From contig JARLHX010000375.1 in NCBI GenBank assembly GCA_031292035.1, positions 418,095 to 482,094 on the forward strand: DNA of 64,000 nt. Direction: 5' to 3'. This DNA is from Negativicutes bacterium. GTDB taxonomy: Bacteria; Bacillota_C; Negativicutes; Sporomusales_B; JARLHX01. Position numbers and translations under genes: made by a program. Positions 39,394-47,684 of the stretch are shown here, one piece after another. How positions within the stretch are numbered: the stretch's first letter is position 1; the number at the start of each line of letters is the position of its first letter. Below the pieces are notes generated by a model. The model did not search any database and was not told the origin of the DNA. It saw only the letters and a list, made by a program, of their open reading frames with translations.

Positions 39394-39900
39394 CTACATT
39401 CCGGATGTTAACGGATATCCGGCCATTTTCCAGGCGCCTTCCCCGCCGGGGACCATGTAGGCATCATAACCAAGCATCCTGAGAACCGCGGTGGCGTACG
39501 AAGAATTGCTGTCCAACGCGCAAACCACATAGATAGGCTTGTCTTTCGGGATCATGCCCAATTTATCGATCAGCGTAGGGAGCGGCACATTCACTGCCAT
39601 GGGGATATGCTCAACGGCAAAATCCTTAGGCCCTCTTACGTCGACTATCACGAAGTCTTGCATGCGGCCCTTCATCGAAGCAGACTCCCATTTCATTTTG
39701 AGATCTTGCACTGCAACCCGGAAAAAACCGTTGGCAGGAGTCATCTTGAGAAAGTTGTCCGCCGCCATCATTACGTTTTTGTCGCTTGCCATCATCATAC
39801 CTTTGTCATTGTCACTCATCATAGATTCTGCAAAAGCAACTGTACCGGCAAAAACGATCACAAGGCATACCGTTAGACACACAACTATTTTCCTGTTCAT
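39394..39900 (-). CDS. Secreted rhodanese-domain protein
   Basis: This exported protein of 168 aa has a Sec signal peptide (IVVCLTVCLVIVFAGTVAFAES) and a methionine-rich segment (MMSDNDKGMMMASDKNVMMA) before a single rhodanese domain. The domain shows DFVIVDVRGPKDFAVEHIPM and the active-site cysteine in YVVCALDSNSSYATA, then MLGYDAYMVPGGEGAWKMAG. The methionine-rich stretch stands out beside a methionine sulfoxide repair operon and could bind metal or act as an oxidant sink. The ATG at 39900 is best spaced from AAAGGG. The promoter region carries the same 41-bp element as the ccdA promoter. Confidence 0.85.
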   Translation of the reverse strand: MNRKIVVCLTVCLVIVFAGTVAFAESMMSDNDKGMMMASDKNVMMAADNFLKMTPANGFFRVAVQDLKMKWESASMKGRMQDFVIVDVRGPKDFAVEHIPMAVNVPLPTLIDKLGMIPKDKPIYVVCALDSNSSYATAVLRMLGYDAYMVPGGEGAWKMAGYPLTSGM

Positions 39901-40065
39901 TGCATTCACCCTTTCCTATTGTTGAATTCGGGAATTTATTTTTGACGATGAATCCATCTCATTTGTGAACCTCACGAGGTGAATCCACCGTGATCTTCCC
40001 CTTATTTAACTGGATTAAAGTCCCAATACCTCCTGCTTTTAGTATCCACGATTAGCCTATCGTTG

Positions 40066-40106
40066 AGAATAAAATCTAATTAGTATATTCTTTGTTTTAA
40101 CAATAT
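40066..40106 (-). promoter_or_regulatory. 41-bp shared element upstream of the rhodanese gene (copy 2)
   Basis: This is the second copy of the element at 39266-39306, in the same orientation and about 165 nt before the rhodanese start. The conservation of spaced blocks rather than of continuous sequence suggests protein-binding sites. Confidence 0.68.
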
Positions 40107-40113
40107 TAATCCA

Positions 40114-40148
40114 AAAGAAAAACCACCGATTCACGGTGGTTTTTCTTT
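40114..40148. terminator. Bidirectional terminator between the TetR cluster and the rhodanese gene
   Basis: AAAGAAAAACCACCG pairs exactly with CGGTGGTTTTTCTTT across a 5-nt loop. On the minus strand it follows the flavoprotein gene and ends the TetR-led transcript. Confidence 0.9.
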
Positions 40149-40206
40149 GATTTTCTAATTTCCGCTGGTCAAAAGAATTACTTTCCTCTGGCCCGTAAAG
40201 GCCAGT

Positions 40207-40848
40207 CTATTTTCTGCCGCCGAGGATGGAGCCCAGGATTTTGCCTGCCTTATATGTCTGAAGCTTTGCTTCTTCTTGGTGGTTGAAGTGGGGAGGTAGA
40301 TGCTTGTCTTCGATTTTTTCGATAAATCCATGGATTCTTACCACGTTTCCTACGCTGCAGTCCTGACCGTATCCACAAGTGAAGCACTGGGAATACCCCT
40401 TTGCAGATACCGATTCCACCACCACCATTTTATTTCTCAGCATAAAATCCTCAATCTCAGACCTTACCTTGTTGTGCCCTTCATACTCGACAGCGACGAT
40501 CACGCCCAGTTTGCCAGCCAATGAAAATACCTCGCGATGCCTAAAGCAAAAAGCCCTCTCCCAAAAGGCATGCCCCAAAGCATTCATCCGGCCAAAATAA
40601 TTCGGTGCTCCAAATACGATGGCATCAGCTTTGAGCATCTTATCGCCGATTTCGTTCCAGTCGTCCTGGACTTTGCAGGTGTTATCCGCCGCGCAGCGGG
40701 TACAACCGATACACCCGCCGATTCTTTTCCCGGCCAGCGAGACGAAGTCGTATTCTAGCCCACTAGCCTCCAATACTGCTTTTACCGCTTCGCCAGTCAC
40801 CCCGTCTTTCCGGCCGCTTGCGCTTATCCCCAGTATCAGAACAATCAC
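40207..40848 (-). CDS. Iron-sulfur flavoprotein (NADPH-dependent FMN reductase family)
   Basis: This predicted FMN protein of 213 aa has an added iron-sulfur site. The flavodoxin-like N-terminus is VLILGISASGRKDG, followed by a cysteine cluster CIGCTRCAADNTC that matches the compact motif of archaeal and clostridial iron-sulfur flavoproteins. FGAPNYFGRMNALGHAFWER is the flavin-proximal region. The start is a GTG at 40848 after AAGGGG. It probably reduces electrophiles or O2 with electrons from a ferredoxin-like donor. It is the last gene of the TetR cluster. Confidence 0.87.
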   Translation of the reverse strand: MIVLILGISASGRKDGVTGEAVKAVLEASGLEYDFVSLAGKRIGGCIGCTRCAADNTCKVQDDWNEIGDKMLKADAIVFGAPNYFGRMNALGHAFWERAFCFRHREVFSLAGKLGVIVAVEYEGHNKVRSEIEDFMLRNKMVVVESVSAKGYSQCFTCGYGQDCSVGNVVRIHGFIEKIEDKHLPPHFNHQEEAKLQTYKAGKILGSILGGRK

Positions 40849-40885
40849 CGCCCCTTGCTCATTTCCTAGTCTTCGGCATATGGAA

Positions 40886-41458
40886 TTAGTCCAGAAACTT
40901 CACTTTGGTACTGAGGTCCTTTCGTGCGGGGGCCGTGATCGGTCCTTCCGCATATCCCAAGCAAATAATCGCGACAGGGTCTCGCTTCTCGTCGATTCCG
41001 AAAATATCTCTGGCATCTCTTTTTTCAAAAAGTGATAGCCACAGAGTTGCCAGCCCCAAGCTGTGTGCAGCCAGCAGAATATTCTCGATCGCAGCACAAC
41101 AGCCATGCTCATAGCCCTGGCTTGGTTCGTCCAAAAATTGTTCCGCGCCATTACGGTCCGGGTCACCAGTCACAACGATAAGCACCGGTGCTTCGGTTAT
41201 AAAGTCCACCCGAAAGGTAGGCAGCCACTTCCAGCCGCTCTTTTCGGCAATCTTTCCTTTTGTCGTCTCGACCCTTTTCTGCAGTTCCATATTATATTTG
41301 GGGTTCGTTGTGACGATAAATTCCCAGGGCTGCTTGTTGGCAGGAGAAGGGGCAAAATTGGCGCACTCCAATATTTTCATGAGCTTTTCTTTTTCAACCG
41401 GTTGGGAGGTAAACTTGCGGCAACTCCGCCGGTTCAATAATGCCTCGATGGCGTCCAT
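40886..41458 (-). CDS. Nitroreductase-family FMN oxidoreductase
   Basis: This flavin enzyme of 190 aa reduces nitro groups, quinones or enones with NAD(P)H. The N-terminal ALLNRRSCRKFTSQPVEKEK and NFAPSPANKQPWEFIV are the family FMN-binding motifs, and AAIENILLAAHSLGLATLWL and ICLGYAEG are also typical. The ATG at 41458 follows GAGGAGG; an in-frame start 27 bases upstream is not supported. It lies 31 nt after the tautomerase gene. Confidence 0.92.
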   Translation of the reverse strand: MDAIEALLNRRSCRKFTSQPVEKEKLMKILECANFAPSPANKQPWEFIVTTNPKYNMELQKRVETTKGKIAEKSGWKWLPTFRVDFITEAPVLIVVTGDPDRNGAEQFLDEPSQGYEHGCCAAIENILLAAHSLGLATLWLSLFEKRDARDIFGIDEKRDPVAIICLGYAEGPITAPARKDLSTKVKFLD

Positions 41459-41489
41459 ATGTGTCCTCCTCATAACTTCGTTCACTAAC

Positions 41490-41693
41490 TTACAGGTTCT
41501 TTTTCCTGAATTCCGTAATCGTCTCTCCGCCCATCCCCCAGTTGTCTACATCGACTTCGTCAATCACGACAACCGTAGTTATCGGGGGTTTGCCTAAGAC
41601 GTCCTTCAGCAGCTGGGTTGCCCCTTTTATAAGCTGCTCTTTTTGCTCCTTGGTCGCGCCTTCTTTGGTGATTTTGATGTTAACATACGGCAT
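41490..41693 (-). CDS. 4-oxalocrotonate tautomerase-family protein
   Basis: This small enzyme of 67 aa probably moves a proton in an enol or unsaturated acid. The ATG at 41693 follows AAAGGGGG and exposes the catalytic proline as the second residue (MPYVNIKITKEG); a longer frame from 41726 would hide it. The chain length and the pattern KEQLIKGATQLLKDVLGK and VVVIDEVDVDNWGMGG match the family. It is part of the TetR cluster. Confidence 0.9.
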   Translation of the reverse strand: MPYVNIKITKEGATKEQKEQLIKGATQLLKDVLGKPPITTVVVIDEVDVDNWGMGGETITEFRKKNL

Positions 41694-41809
41694 TTCGGTT
41701 TCCCCCTTTATAGATCCATGTTGCATTTTGGTTCGCTGTAATGATGAGCCCCACCTAGAACAGTAAATGCGATTTCACAAGATAGAACCTTACATTTTTT
41801 CACAGCTTG

Positions 41810-42172
41810 CTAGACGGATAGTACAGTCTTTCCGGCTTTCAGCAACTGGGTCAGCGGGTGACCCATAGGCTTGACCTCGATGCCGAGATCCTCCAGCAGT
41901 TTGGTTGCACCAAACATTTCGGCACAGGCAATGCAGGCTACCACATCCACTCCAGCCTCGATCATCTGACGGATGCGCCCCTGCAGTTCCTCATCCTGAA
42001 TCAGAAGCTTCGTCGACGCTCCCCATACGATCAGAGTGACATCTTCCCACCAACCTCTTAGTTTTGAGTTGTGTGTGTACATGAAGACCATGCTTAGTGC
42101 GGTTTCACGGTCTCCGCTAGTCCATAGTACAAACAGTTCACCGGAATCCTCTGGCTTTACGTCTTGTTTCAC
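41810..42172 (-). CDS. DsrE-like protein
   Basis: This small protein of about 120 aa belongs to the DsrE/DsrF-like fold, some members of which carry persulfide sulfur. ELFVLWTSGDRETALSMVFMY, VTLIVWGAST and VDVVACIACAEMFGATKLLE are visible; the two cysteines in ACIACAE could be reactive. The GTG at 42172 is spaced 8 nt from AAGGAGG and gives a product of normal family length; a TTG at 42220 just after the TetR stop lacks a ribosome-binding site. It is the first structural gene after the TetR gene. Confidence 0.82.
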   Translation of the reverse strand: MKQDVKPEDSGELFVLWTSGDRETALSMVFMYTHNSKLRGWWEDVTLIVWGASTKLLIQDEELQGRIRQMIEAGVDVVACIACAEMFGATKLLEDLGIEVKPMGHPLTQLLKAGKTVLSV

Positions 42173-42222
42173 AACATACTCCTCCTTATTTTTTATGGCT
42201 TGTAATATCCAGTCATCCAATG

Positions 42223-42840
42223 CTATATATTCGAGTCGGCATTGGCTTTACTCCGCAGACTTTGGACAAAATGATTGATCATAAGCTTTATCTGACTGGT
42301 AATATTGATAAGGACGTTTAAATCCTGCTTGCTTTTCATCAACAGAATTCCGCCTTCGAGCATCGCCACAATCGTCTGAGCCATTTTATCGATCTCGTCC
42401 GGATCTGACTGAGCCGGAGACACCATTTCGACCAGTACCGGCTTGATCTTGTTCACCCAGCTCTCAAAGACCGACTCCAGCTTTCTGCGGAAAGCCTCGT
42501 CGTGTTCACTCATTTCAACAGCGAGATTGCCGAATACGCAACCGCATTTAGCCTGATTGCGCCGCTGCTGCTCGATTACAAAGTCGAGCATTTCGTTAAT
42601 CTTGGTCCCGGCATTCTTATCCGAACCCAGGATATTCTCCAACAGTCGCTGATTCCAATTCTCGAAACAATGGTTAAGCACAGCTAATCCCAATTCATGC
42701 TTTGAAGAAAAATAGTGGTAAAACTGTCCTTTGCCGATTTGAGCAGCATCCAATATATCGGCAAGTTTGGTGCTCTCATATCCTTTGGAATGCATCAAGG
42801 TCGCAGCCAATGCGATTATATCTCGACGCTTATCTGTCAT
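42223..42840 (-). CDS. TetR/AcrR-family transcriptional regulator
   Basis: This one-component repressor of 205 aa has an N-terminal helix-turn-helix (YESTKLADILDAAQIGKGQF then YHYFSSK) and a variable ligand-binding C-terminus. A run of G residues precedes the ATG. A near-perfect palindrome lies 15 nt upstream at 42855-42870, so it probably represses itself and the four genes downstream. The genes (DsrE-like, tautomerase, nitroreductase, iron-sulfur flavoprotein) suggest that the inducer is an electrophile such as a quinone or a nitro compound. Confidence 0.93.
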   Translation of the reverse strand: MTDKRRDIIALAATLMHSKGYESTKLADILDAAQIGKGQFYHYFSSKHELGLAVLNHCFENWNQRLLENILGSDKNAGTKINEMLDFVIEQQRRNQAKCGCVFGNLAVEMSEHDEAFRRKLESVFESWVNKIKPVLVEMVSPAQSDPDEIDKMAQTIVAMLEGGILLMKSKQDLNVLINITSQIKLMINHFVQSLRSKANADSNI

Positions 42841-42854
42841 TTCTCCCCCCCCTT

Positions 42855-42870
42855 TACCGACCGGTTGGTA
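42855..42870. promoter_or_regulatory. TetR operator palindrome
   Basis: TACCGACCGGTTGGTA is a palindrome with one mismatched pair, centred just upstream of the TetR gene. TTGACA lies upstream at 42889-42894 on the minus strand, so the operator falls close to the -10 region. Confidence 0.82.
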
Positions 42871-42949
42871 CAGATTAATTTTAATATGCTGTCAAGTCTT
42901 TCGTCAAGCCTATTTCCACGGACTACAGAACACTTCTGAATTTAAACAA

Positions 42950-42981
42950 AAAAACAAAAGACATCAATGTCTTTTGTTTTT
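42950..42981. terminator. Bidirectional hairpin upstream of the TetR promoter
   Basis: AAAAACAAAAGACA pairs exactly with TGTCTTTTGTTTTT across a 4-nt loop. It insulates the TetR promoter from reads coming from the right. Confidence 0.85.
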
Positions 42982-43124
42982 AAACCAATCTGTTTCCATA
43001 AAGGTGAGAACATGATAAATTTGAATTTATCCTAAATAAACCAATTACTTTTGGTGGAGGCACGGAGAACAAGATTTTACTGTTAAATTGCAATTCATAA
43101 AAAACGATGTTGACTAATATGTTC
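42982..43124. other. Non-coding stretch before repeat copy B
   Basis: This AT-rich stretch shows no open frame with a ribosome-binding site and no hairpin of note. Confidence 0.5.
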
Positions 43125-43427
43125 AGTCACTTTCATTTATGAACCGGCCATGAGTGGTCTGGCGAGATGGTCAGTGATGCGCGTGAGGAACTCATCACCA
43201 AACTGGAAGTTTGGATAAAAACGGTATAGAGAGTCTTAATGTTTTATCAAATGCAAAAACGGTCCCCTCATTTGCCGGGGACCGTTTTTTTTAAGCCAAG
43301 ATTACTCGCCTTCGAGTCAATCTGGAAAGGTTCGGCCAAGCGAACCGCAACCTTGCAACTCCACCTTTTTCCGTTGCCACACATTCCATGTGCATCGAGG
43401 AGTTTTAAAGGACGTAAAGAAAACACC
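43125..43427 (+). repeat. Gene-tail repeat, copy B
   Basis: From GAGTGGTCTGGCGAGATGG to the end this copy is almost identical to copy A, including the coding tail (TGHEWSGEMVSDAREELI then TKLEVWIKTV and stop), the terminator (AAAAACGGTCCCC with GGGGACCGTTTTT) and the palindromic tail. Upstream of the coding tail it carries CACTTTCATTTATGAACCGG, shared with copy D instead of gene sequence. The N-terminal four fifths of the gene are missing. Confidence 0.85.
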
Positions 43428-43659
43428 GGCAAAACACCACTATGGGAACTATCAGAAATAACAAGCTCCGATTTAGTAAGCAAGAAAATCTCGTGCAAAA
43501 TAAATTGTTGACAGACCTATTTAAAACTCAACATAGCCGCTATTAATAATCTTGCCTTTGCCGCCTTTGTATTTATAATCAACAGCTCATCGGCCTCCTT
43601 CGATGGCCCGCAGGCAAACCGGGAATCTGTTTAAGGATGGGGTTTTATTAAGCGACGCC
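43428..43659. other. Intergenic stretch after repeat copy B
   Basis: On the minus strand 43523-43585 holds a short frame ending DYKYKGGKGKIINSGYVEF and a stop, preceded by a stop 21 codons upstream. It looks like the last codons of a lost gene, family unknown. Nothing else is recognisable. Confidence 0.3.
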
Positions 43660-44952
43660 TTATGAGGCTTCATTTTTACGGACTTTTATACTGATGACTG
43701 TTAGGAAGGCCCCTAGAAGGCCTATAGCCGCAAGAGCGTATAGCCCACTTGAGAAATTGCCAGTCACCTGTTTGGCCAAGCCGACTGACCATGGCCCAAC
43801 GAAACCGCCGAGATTGCCCACTGCGTTGACAAGTCCAATCCCTGCAGCCGCGCCAGCCGCGCCAGCCCCGCTTGTATAAGCCGTCACTACCGGCCACAGG
43901 GGAATCTTGGCACTCATGATACCGATCGCCCCGAAACAGATTGCCACGATTGCCCCGTTGGTATTTCCGAGTAAACCTGCAGTCCCTAACCCGGCGGCAA
44001 CAATCATACTTCCTGTGAACAAATGCCATTTTCGTTCTTTGCGTTTGTCGGAAGAATACCCGACAAACAACATGCCGGCGCAGCCTGCGATATAGGGTAT
44101 CGACATGATCATACCTGTTTGCATGGTGCTATATCCAATTTGCTTGATGATCTGAGGCAAGAACATGGACAAACCGTAATTAGTGGCTGATGTCGTCAAG
44201 TAAATAATGCTGAACGCCCAGATAACTGGATTTGTTAATGCCTTGAGGACACCGGATTCAACTTTCTTCACCACGACGGCTTCGCGATCCGACTCCAGTT
44301 CTTTCTGAAGCCAGCGCTTCTCAGCATCACTGAGCCAGGAAGCTTCACCGGGATTGCTCGGCAATAGTTTCCATATGGCGATCGGGGCTAACACGGCTGG
44401 AAGTCCCTGCAGGAAAAAGAGCCACTGCCATCCCTTTAGGCTCCAGATACCGTCGAGCTCCATCAACCAAGTGCTAAATGGCGAACCTATCGCCAACGCC
44501 AATGGGATCGCCAGCATAAACTGGGAAATAATGCGCCCCCGATAGCGAGCCGGAAACCAATAGGTCAGATACAGAATAATGCCAGGGAAAAATCCGGCTT
44601 CGGCTGCGCCGAGGATGAAACGCATCATCAAAAAACTATTAGGGCCTTGGACCCATGCCATCCCAGTGGCAACCAGCCCCCAAACGAACAATATTAGGGA
44701 AATCCATGGCCGGGCGCCTACGCGAGCGAGCATCAGATTGCTGGGAATCCCGAAAATAAAATAGCCCCAGAAGAAAATGCCGGCACCCAAGCCGTAGGTG
44801 TAAGGATCAAGACCGATATCCTTATTCATGGTCAACGCCGCGAAGCTAACGTTGACCCGATCGAGATAAGCGATGACATACAGCGCCAGCACTATCGGCG
44901 TGATTCGGACAAAAAGCTTCCGCATAATATGCTTTTCATTTACTTGTTCCAT
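43660..44952 (-). CDS. MFS transporter of the ACS (anion:cation symporter) family
   Basis: This membrane transporter of 430 aa has about 12 helices. Features typical of the hexuronate/tartrate/phthalate branch are the N-terminal ALYVIAYLDRVNVSFAALTM, GYFIFGIPSNLMLARVGARP and RFILGAAEAGFFPGIILYL, then TYWFPARYRGR. The ATG at 44952 follows a G-rich ribosome-binding site; a longer frame from 45036 has no support. It lies downstream of the DapA-family aldolase gene on the same strand, so it probably imports the sugar acid or hydroxy acid that is broken down by that aldolase. The pair is divergent from a LysR regulator. Confidence 0.9.
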   Translation of the reverse strand: MEQVNEKHIMRKLFVRITPIVLALYVIAYLDRVNVSFAALTMNKDIGLDPYTYGLGAGIFFWGYFIFGIPSNLMLARVGARPWISLILFVWGLVATGMAWVQGPNSFLMMRFILGAAEAGFFPGIILYLTYWFPARYRGRIISQFMLAIPLALAIGSPFSTWLMELDGIWSLKGWQWLFFLQGLPAVLAPIAIWKLLPSNPGEASWLSDAEKRWLQKELESDREAVVVKKVESGVLKALTNPVIWAFSIIYLTTSATNYGLSMFLPQIIKQIGYSTMQTGMIMSIPYIAGCAGMLFVGYSSDKRKERKWHLFTGSMIVAAGLGTAGLLGNTNGAIVAICFGAIGIMSAKIPLWPVVTAYTSGAGAAGAAAGIGLVNAVGNLGGFVGPWSVGLAKQVTGNFSSGLYALAAIGLLGAFLTVISIKVRKNEAS

Positions 44953-45130
44953 TCGTGTACCCCCCCTGACTTTTTCTGCAGTAATTATGAGTCCGTGGCG
45001 TGAAAAAAGGTGGCCATACTGTATGACATGTTCCAAAGTTCCACCTACCGAAATAGCTGCGGATACCTCTTCCGTAGTACTTGGGATGACAACAAGTCAC
45101 GAATACTTTCTTTTGGTCTCATAAATTAAT

Positions 45131-45170
45131 GTTTCCTTCTTGCGCCAAATGATAGGAGCAAGAAGGAAAC
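45131..45170 (-). terminator. Hairpin between the aldolase and transporter genes
   Basis: GTTTCCTTCTTGC pairs exactly with GCAAGAAGGAAAC (13 bp) across a 14-nt loop. No T-run follows, so it may limit rather than stop transcription into the transporter gene. Confidence 0.55.
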
Positions 45171-45207
45171 AGCTTAACAAAAGCATCAACAATATAGTAT
45201 TGGCGTA

Positions 45208-46101
45208 TTAGCTTAAAGCTCCACAATCTTTCAGTACCTTCTCCACAATGGTTCTACTCTCCCCATTGAGTGGCAGTAGAGGTCTTCTTGGCAGGCCGCC
45301 TTTATATCCCAGCATGTCTAAAGCTACCTTTAGTCCGGATATTCCAAAGCGCCCAGTCACTGTAAAATTGACCTCGATTAAATTCAACTGCAGTTGTTTC
45401 GCTTCCTCCCATTTGCCTTCCTTGAATAATGCTACCAATTTGCAGCATTCCTCAGGCAGTATGTTTGCCAAAGCTAACGTAGCTCCCCTTGCACCTACTG
45501 CCAGAGCAGGCAATAGGTATCCTGCATTTCCGGCAAACACCGCAAAATCATCATCGGTATCTCTTACAATCTCTGCAATTTGAACAATATTCCCCGAGGT
45601 ATCCTTAATTCCAACAATGTTTGGGTGTTTTGCTAATTTTGCAATCAATGCGGCTGAAAGATTTATCCCTGTATTACCCGGCATATTATATATCATTACA
45701 GGTACTGGTACTGCATCTGCTACATCCGTGAAATACTTGTATAAAATATCTTCTTTCATTCCGCCTTTAAAGTAATTGGGAGGCAATAGCAATATGGCAT
45801 CAATGCCAATTTCGGCAACTTTTTTTGAATACTCAATGGTTTCTTTCGTAGATTCACACGATGTGCCGACAATGATTTTCTTTGCCGGATTAAAATTATC
45901 CTTAACAAATTTCACGACCTCTAATTTTTCTTCCTTAGTCAAGTAAACAAATTCACCATTGGAACCCAGCACGACAATACCATCCAGGTCGGTTTTCCCC
46001 CACCGGTCCAGATTATACTTCATATAATCATAGTTTACCTGCTCATCAGCATCAAAAGGGGTCACGATCGGGGTATAAATTCCTTTAAAATTTTTACTCA
46101 C
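45208..46101 (-). CDS. DapA/NanA-family pyruvate-dependent aldolase
   Basis: This class I aldolase or synthase of about 297 aa belongs to the dihydrodipicolinate synthase family, which makes or breaks bonds to pyruvate through a Schiff base. The Schiff-base lysine is in IVGIKDTSGN, the conserved tyrosine in VMIYNMPGNTG, and the glycine-rich loop in VVLGSNGEFVYLT. The start is a GTG at 46101 after GGAG; longer frames lack a ribosome-binding site. Its neighbours are a transporter and a LysR regulator rather than lysine genes, so it is more likely catabolic (a 2-keto-3-deoxy acid or similar) than biosynthetic. Confidence 0.87.
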   Translation of the reverse strand: MSKNFKGIYTPIVTPFDADEQVNYDYMKYNLDRWGKTDLDGIVVLGSNGEFVYLTKEEKLEVVKFVKDNFNPAKKIIVGTSCESTKETIEYSKKVAEIGIDAILLLPPNYFKGGMKEDILYKYFTDVADAVPVPVMIYNMPGNTGINLSAALIAKLAKHPNIVGIKDTSGNIVQIAEIVRDTDDDFAVFAGNAGYLLPALAVGARGATLALANILPEECCKLVALFKEGKWEEAKQLQLNLIEVNFTVTGRFGISGLKVALDMLGYKGGLPRRPLLPLNGESRTIVEKVLKDCGALS

Positions 46102-46264
46102 GTTACTCACTCCGTTCTTTTCTTTTAATTTTTTTTGCTTACTTAATTCCAATATAAGCAGCACAAACTTTTTTCAAACAGGTCATGGCCTTACTTTAGG
46201 ATCGGACTTCATTTCCCACATTGACATCCGAAGATTTCTAATTAACTAAATAATCTATAAACTG

Positions 46265-46335
46265 ACTATATAATAGAAGTAATTTATAGTAAAACGAATT
46301 AACCCACTATATAATAGCAGTATTAACGCTATTAT
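46265..46335. promoter_or_regulatory. LysR-binding region between the aldolase and regulator genes
   Basis: ACTATATAATAG followed by AGTA occurs twice (46265-46281 and 46306-46322), 41 bp apart. The second copy is part of an inverted repeat ATAATAGC...GCTATTAT (46311-46335) that closely resembles the site upstream of the second LysR gene at 60007-60029. These are likely sites of the LysR protein at 46352, controlling itself and the divergent aldolase gene. Confidence 0.7.
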
Positions 46336-46351
46336 GTTGGGAGATAGCTTC

Positions 46352-47239
46352 ATGTTCACAGCCGGTATAGAAACCTTCTTAGCGGTAGTTCGCTCGCAAA
46401 GTATAAGTAAAGCGGCAAAAGAATTAAATCTAGCTCAAACTTCGGTCAGCCAGAGACTCAAGATCATAGAAAGAGAATTTGGTATGACTCTAATTGAACG
46501 CGGCAAGGGAATCAGACAAATTCGTCTGACCCCGGCTGGCGAGGAGTTCTTTAAGCTGGCCGAACAATGGAGTCACATCGAACGACAAGCGAGAATTTTA
46601 CAGAAACAAGGTCCTACGCGCTCTTTATTGCTCGGTTCAGTTGACAGTCTTAATACTTTTCTTTTGCCAACGGTATATCGCTCCTTAACTAACCATGATC
46701 GACCGATAAGACTGTCGATCCGCACATCCCATTCGGTAGATCTTTACACCGAAGTTGAAAGAAGGCAAGTCGATGTCGCTTTAGTTCTCCGTGAGCTAAT
46801 CTACCCTAATGTTCATGTCACGAAATGTTTTTCGTCACCAATGGTGGTTCTTCGTCTAGCTACAAGTGCCCAACCAAAATCCCCAACCGTTCACCCATCG
46901 GAGCTGGACGTCAATTATGGCCTTTTTATGCCTTGGGGACCAGGATTTGATTCTTGGCATGAGTACTGGTGGGATCCTTATTCTCCTTCATGCGTTAGGC
47001 TCGATAGTATAACTTTACTTCTTAGCCTTATTCAAGACTATAAACAATGGACAATTATCCCCTTGTGGATTGCTATTGAGGCTTTAAAACGCGGCAACTA
47101 TTTTATATATCACCTTACAGACCCACCTCCAGACTATTCATGTTATAAACTAACCCACAAGCAGCCAACAAGTCATGCGTTACAATGCCTGGATATTTTT
47201 AACCGCTATTTTCAGCAAGCTATACAAAGATTAATCTAG
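46352..47239 (+). CDS. LysR-family transcriptional regulator (first of two paralogues)
   Basis: This regulator of 295 aa has an N-terminal winged helix (FLAVVRSQSISKAAKELNLA then QTSVSQRLKIIE) and a periplasmic-binding-like effector domain. The ATG at 46352 follows GGGAG and gives an N-terminus matching that of the paralogue at 60051 (MFTAGIETFLAVV against MYVLGVEAFLAVV). ERGKGIRQIRLTPAGEEFF and TSHSVDLYTEVERRQVDVAL also align with it. It is divergent from the aldolase/transporter genes and probably senses their substrate. A repeat element begins exactly at its stop codon. Confidence 0.93.
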   Translation: MFTAGIETFLAVVRSQSISKAAKELNLAQTSVSQRLKIIEREFGMTLIERGKGIRQIRLTPAGEEFFKLAEQWSHIERQARILQKQGPTRSLLLGSVDSLNTFLLPTVYRSLTNHDRPIRLSIRTSHSVDLYTEVERRQVDVALVLRELIYPNVHVTKCFSSPMVVLRLATSAQPKSPTVHPSELDVNYGLFMPWGPGFDSWHEYWWDPYSPSCVRLDSITLLLSLIQDYKQWTIIPLWIAIEALKRGNYFIYHLTDPPPDYSCYKLTHKQPTSHALQCLDIFNRYFQQAIQRLI

Positions 47240-47628
47240 AAGGTAATATACCTCAATAAAAGCGGCGGCAAGGATACGACCACGTTGTAATAGCGTAGCA
47301 CTAAAAAGCCTGATAGTCGTGGCTTTGAAGTCACTTTTATTTACGAACCGGCCATGAATGGTTCGGCGAGATTGTACACGATTCGCACGAAGAGATAATA
47401 GAAAAGCTCGAAGCCTGGATAAAAACGGTATAGAGAGTCTTTTAATGGTTTTATCAAACGCAAAAACGGTCCCCTCATTTGACGGGGACCGTTTTTTTTA
47501 AAGCCAAGATTGCGCGCCTTCAAGTCAATCTGGACAGGTTCGGCCAAGCGAACCGCAACCTTGCAACTCCACCTTTTTCCGTTGCCACACATTCCGTGTG
47601 CATGGAGTGATGATAAAGGCTGAAAAGA
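47239..47628 (+). repeat. Gene-tail repeat, copy C (with 5' module)
   Basis: This is the longest copy. It begins with a 5' module (GAAGGTAATATACCTCAATA then AAAGCGGCGGC and ACCACGTTGTAATAG) shared only with copy D, followed by CTTTGAAGTCACTTT, the coding tail (TGHEWFGEIVHDSHEEII then EKLEAWIKTV and stop), the terminator at 47462-47499 and the palindromic tail. The coding tail differs from copy A at many bases but keeps the protein pattern. Confidence 0.85.
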
Positions 47629-47644
47629 TAGCCGTCCATTTATA

Positions 47645-47669
47645 AGACAACAGAACCGTTCTATTGTCT
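47645..47669 (-). repeat. REP-like palindrome at the 3' end of purC
   Basis: AGACAACAGAAC pairs with GTTCTATTGTCT (one mismatch) around a single base. It lies 15 nt after the purC stop and may act as its terminator, but it also resembles the REP-like sequence at 30279-30305 (GACA ends). Confidence 0.5.
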
Positions 47670-47684
47670 CTCTAAACCGAAGAT

